DNA of 7,788 nucleotides, taken from the NCBI GenBank assembly GCA_023415725.1, contig JAEZJR010000182.1:1-7788 (forward strand), written 5' to 3'. Position numbers and translations under genes: made by a program. Positions 6,006 to 7,788 of this stretch are shown in pieces (position 1 is the first letter of the stretch; each line of letters opens with the position of its first letter). Origin of the DNA: Acidobacteriota bacterium (GTDB lineage: Bacteria; Acidobacteriota; Blastocatellia; Pyrinomonadales; Pyrinomonadaceae). The notes beneath the pieces were generated by a model. That model made no database searches. It was given only the letters and a program-made list of their open reading frames with translations, and was not told the origin of the DNA.

Positions 6006-6042
6006 TTTGTCAGAACGGCCCCTCTTTGTCAGAACCGCCCCT
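6006..6042. repeat. 19-nt tandem direct repeat
   Basis: TTTGTCAGAACGGCCCCT (6006-6023) and TTTGTCAGAACCGCCCCT (6025-6042) match at 17 of 18 positions with a 19-nt period. The second copy is the left end of the larger composite repeat, so the first looks like a partial duplication of its end. Confidence 0.8.
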
Positions 6043-6124
6043 GGTAAGGGGCGGATCGCGTAGCGCACCTTCAACCGCCACTCTCCTCCGTTAATAAGGA
6101 TTGGCCCGCGAATCTACGCGAACG
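6026..6124. repeat. Composite intergenic repeat, copy A
   Basis: Blocks in order are TTGTCAG-A-ACCGCCCC (6026), GCGGATCGCGT (6051-6061), CTTC-A-ACCGCC (6069-6079) and GCCCGCGAATC (6104-6114) followed by ACGC and GAACG. The same blocks in the same order and with nearly the same spacing occur at 7545-7644. Arms CCGCCCCT (6035-6042) and AGGGGCGG (6047-6054) make a perfect 8-bp hairpin with a GGTA loop. It lies between the STAS-like gene and the end of the lipoprotein gene and has no coding potential that I can support. Confidence 0.75.
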
Positions 6125-6171
6125 AAATCGAATATGTTCTGATCAGACCATATTCGCGTTCATTCGCGGGC
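6104..6171. repeat. Long imperfect hairpin with central near-palindrome
   Basis: Outer arms GCCCGCGAAT (6104-6113) and ATTCGCGGGC (6162-6171) pair perfectly over 10 bp. After a 2x2 internal loop, ACGCGA (6116-6121) can pair with TCGCGT (6154-6159). Positions 6131-6154 form a 24-nt near-palindrome with arms AATATG and CATATT around CTGATCAG and a single mismatched pair. It lies 64 nt beyond the lipoprotein stop codon in the direction of transcription. It lacks a following U-tract on the minus strand, so it is not a standard terminator. Confidence 0.7.
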
Positions 6172-6234
6172 AAAAACTTTCCTATTTTTCCAAGCCGTCC
6201 TTGGTTACGGTTTCCCTGCTCTAAAGATTTCCAG
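6172..6234. other. Remaining 3' flank of the lipoprotein gene
   Basis: Only small possible stems are present (CCAAG/CTTGG and CCGT/ACGG around 6190-6211), without a clear U-tract after them on the minus strand. I see no gene and no convincing terminator here. Confidence 0.3.
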
Positions 6235-7518
6235 TCACTTGTCCCACCCCAACCAAACCGCCTTCCGGTCCCCTTCCGCAACCACAAAAGCCCTGTATGC
6301 CCTGCCGTCCGCCGTCGCGGCAACTAAATTCTTACCCGATCCGAATGACGAAACTGCACTGTCGGCATCCGCCCCGCGCATATTCCCCTCGGTTGACCAG
6401 AACAGCCGCTCCCCGGCCCAAACCGGAGAACCGCCTCCGCCGGTTTCCCCAACTAGCCTTCGCGGCGCGAACGTCCGGAGCCCGTCTGTTGACCGGCTAG
6501 TGTAAATGCCGTGCGGCCCCGCCTCGCCGCCCGAATACCACGCTATCTCCAACGTATCTCCATCAAATCGCAGCGCCGGACCGCTCACCGGGCATGCGTT
6601 GATCCGCCACCCGTCATCGCTCACCTGCACCGGCTGCGACCACGCATCTCCGAAGTCGTTCAACGAGGTCACCGCGATGTGCCGGAACTCGCCGTCGAAC
6701 ACCTTCCGGTACCCGATCGCCACGCGCCCCTTTTCCGAGATCACCGTCGCCGTCTTGCAGCACGGACAGACTTCACCGGCGAGCCTTCGGTTACCGCTGA
6801 ACGTTTTCCCGTCATTAGATTGGGCGAAATACAGCTCCGCATTAGGCTCAACCTCCGCCTCCTCAGGGTGTGGGCCCGCGTTAACGTTGGAGTTACCATG
6901 TCCACCGTGCGGCGTCGGCGTCGCGGCCGTCTTGCCCTTCAGGTATCGCTCGTCCAGCCACGCGAAATAGATCTTACCGTCCGGCGCGACCGCCATTGAA
7001 TGCATCCCGTGCGAGGCGGGCTCGGCATCGTCGTTCACCCGAACCGGCTCATCGAAACTCGCTCCGCCATCTCGCGACCCGGACATGTAAAGGATCGTGC
7101 CGCGCTCCCCATCCGGGTATTTTGCCGTCCAGGCAACGTAGATCTTCCCTTCCGGCCCCGCCGCGATCGTCGGCGGATCGCCGTACCAAGTCTTCACCTG
7201 CCCCGGCACCGGGTTCACGCGCACCGGCTCCGAGAAGGCCCTCTTCGCCGTATCGAACGATCTGACAAACAGGTCCCCATCCTCGCCGCTCTTCACAACA
7301 TAAGCGGCTACGACCCGCCCGTCCACGACCCCGATCGCCGGCTCCGAGGCCTCCTCACCCACGCCCGAAACCCGTGCCGTGTCATACGGAACCGCCCCAG
7401 CCGAGGGCGTCGACTCTGACGCCCGCGAATCCCGAGCGTCGTCCGCGGGAACCTCACACCCCGCAAACAAAAGCCCCGCCACCAAAAACGCAACCCAAAC
7501 CCCAGCACCTCTAAACAT
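6235..7518 (-). CDS. Predicted lipoprotein with sialidase-type Asp-box beta-propeller
   Basis: 427 aa counted from ATG 7518 (430 aa from ATG 7527). A short basic start, a hydrophobic core and LLFAGC give a lipoprotein-like signal with lipidated C21; F at -3 is slightly off consensus. Asp-box-like turns lie at about 148-155 (SRDGGASF), 234-240 (SNDGKTF), 286-293 (LNDFGDAW) and 343-350 (STDGLRTF), alternating with strand pairs such as GKIYVAWTAKYPDG and GKIYFAWLDERY. This indicates a six-bladed BNR/sialidase-type propeller. Catalytic sialidase residues, such as the Arg triad and the Tyr/Glu pair, cannot be assigned, so glycosidase activity is not claimed. Unusual are a Cys-Pro-Cys-Cys cluster (C251, C253, C254), C309 in NACPVSGP and a His-rich loop at about 202-220. 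A metal-binding or disulfide role is possible. The gene stands alone, flanked on both sides by copies of one repeat. Confidence 0.85.
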   Translation of the reverse strand: MFRGAGVWVAFLVAGLLFAGCEVPADDARDSRASESTPSAGAVPYDTARVSGVGEEASEPAIGVVDGRVVAAYVVKSGEDGDLFVRSFDTAKRAFSEPVRVNPVPGQVKTWYGDPPTIAAGPEGKIYVAWTAKYPDGERGTILYMSGSRDGGASFDEPVRVNDDAEPASHGMHSMAVAPDGKIYFAWLDERYLKGKTAATPTPHGGHGNSNVNAGPHPEEAEVEPNAELYFAQSNDGKTFSGNRRLAGEVCPCCKTATVISEKGRVAIGYRKVFDGEFRHIAVTSLNDFGDAWSQPVQVSDDGWRINACPVSGPALRFDGDTLEIAWYSGGEAGPHGIYTSRSTDGLRTFAPRRLVGETGGGGSPVWAGERLFWSTEGNMRGADADSAVSSFGSGKNLVAATADGRAYRAFVVAEGDRKAVWLGWDK

Positions 7519-7525
7519 ACCCGCC

Positions 7526-7531
7526 ATTATG
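7526..7531 (-). promoter_or_regulatory. -10-like hexamer of a possible leaderless lipoprotein gene
   Basis: On the minus strand CATAAT (5/6 to TATAAT) is followed by 7 nt (GGCGGGT) and ATG at 7518. This would start transcription near that ATG. The upstream ATG at 7527 lies within the hexamer and has no ribosome site. A CTGACA lies 14 nt upstream of the hexamer, too close for a normal -35. Confidence 0.35.
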
Positions 7532-7544
7532 TCACAGCAACCCG

Positions 7545-7644
7545 TTGTCAGTACCGCCCCGAGGTATGCGGCGGATCGCGTCAGCGTGGCTTCGACCGCC
7601 CGCGCGATCGCAAAAGTTTCGCCCGCGAATCACGCTAATGAACG
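7545..7644. repeat. Composite intergenic repeat, copy B
   Basis: Same block order as copy A: TTGTCAG-T-ACCGCCCC (7545), GCGGATCGCGT (7571-7581), CTTC-G-ACCGCC (7590-7600) and GCCCGCGAATC (7621-7631) followed by ACGCTAATGAACG. CCGCC/GGCGG (7554-7558 and 7570-7574) and AATCACG/CGTGATT (7628-7634 and 7643-7649) provide the two hairpins at equivalent places. It is in the same orientation as copy A and lies just upstream of the lipoprotein gene. Confidence 0.75.
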
Positions 7645-7674
7645 TGATTTGTTTTTCGAAGAGCCTTTCGCGCC

Positions 7675-7788
7675 TTCCGTGTTTCAATTCTTCTTGTTTC
7701 CTATTTTCTTCTTTCGTGGTTCAAATCTTTTCTTCCATCAGGAAACAAGAAATTGGGAAAAAAGAAAATAAGAAGAAAAAACCTGAAT
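7675..7788. repeat. Pyrimidine/purine-rich direct and inverted repeats at the right edge
   Basis: TTCCGTGTTTCAATTCTT (from 7675) is echoed imperfectly by TTTCGTGGTTCAAATCTT (from about 7712), a period near 37 nt. TTCTTGTTTCCT (7691-7702) is the exact reverse complement of AGGAAACAAGAA (7740-7751), and TTTTCTTCTT (7704-7713) of AAGAAGAAAA (7770-7779). No gene is supported here. The element may continue beyond the window. Confidence 0.6.

Noticed and set aside
5561..6094. 177-codon plus-strand frame after the TPR gene
   Set aside because: It is antisense to the SpoIIAA-like gene and runs into the repeat region; the His/Arg/Pro-rich product has no domain.
6026..6171. CRISPR array
   Set aside because: Only two tandem units with a 19-nt period and no spacers; no cas genes are nearby.
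6235..7527. True exo-alpha-sialidase
   Set aside because: Asp boxes show only the propeller fold; the sialidase catalytic residues cannot be assigned from the sequence.
7379..7771. 130-codon plus-strand frame at the right edge
   Set aside because: It covers the antisense of the lipoprotein signal sequence, then repeat DNA; the Phe-rich tail is the translated pyrimidine tract.

Overview
The window is a gene-dense, GC-rich (roughly 55-60 % by eye) bacterial chromosomal segment with eight protein genes and no RNA gene, CRISPR array, transposase or phage gene. Consensus GGAGG ribosome sites, exported proteins with TPR or BNR/Asp-box folds, a diheme peroxidase-like cytochrome c, a TlpA thioredoxin and dispersed palindromic intergenic repeats give the impression of a soil or freshwater Acidobacteriota (Blastocatellia/Pyrinomonadales-like). 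That placement is an impression from gene style; nothing in the window proves it.

Layout. The left edge carries a perfect GC-rich terminator (28-51) closing a leftward two-gene unit: a small integral membrane protein (747-1232) overlapping by 11 nt a HAD-superfamily phosphatase/phosphomutase (71-757). After a 236-nt divergent gap, four genes read rightward: a secreted Thr/Ser-linker protein of unknown family (1469-2272) with its own terminator (2305-2348); a diheme cytochrome c peroxidase-like protein (2503-3861) with a good sigma-70-type promoter and a second terminator (3882-3910); a TlpA/ResA-like thioredoxin (3950-4444); and a secreted TPR protein with a GTG start (4548-5564). Two leftward genes follow: a small SpoIIAA-like/STAS-fold protein (5573-5968), convergent with the TPR gene, and a predicted lipoprotein with sialidase-type Asp boxes and an unusual Cys-Pro-Cys-Cys motif (6235-7518).

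The middle genes fit a cell-envelope redox theme. The cytochrome needs reduced cysteines for heme attachment, which a TlpA-like reductase could supply, and nearly everything from 1469 to 4548 onward is exported. The cytochrome and thioredoxin are nevertheless separated by a strong terminator, so they are not a simple operon.

The most unusual content is non-coding. A composite repeat of about 100 nt with conserved block order and spacing occurs on both sides of the lipoprotein gene (6026-6124 and 7545-7644). It carries two hairpin modules; one copy extends into a long imperfect hairpin with a 24-nt near-palindrome, and a 19-nt tandem duplication sits beside it. Both leftward genes next to these repeats have a -10-like hexamer 6-7 nt before the preferred ATG, as leaderless genes do. 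No clearly new defence or mobile system is visible.
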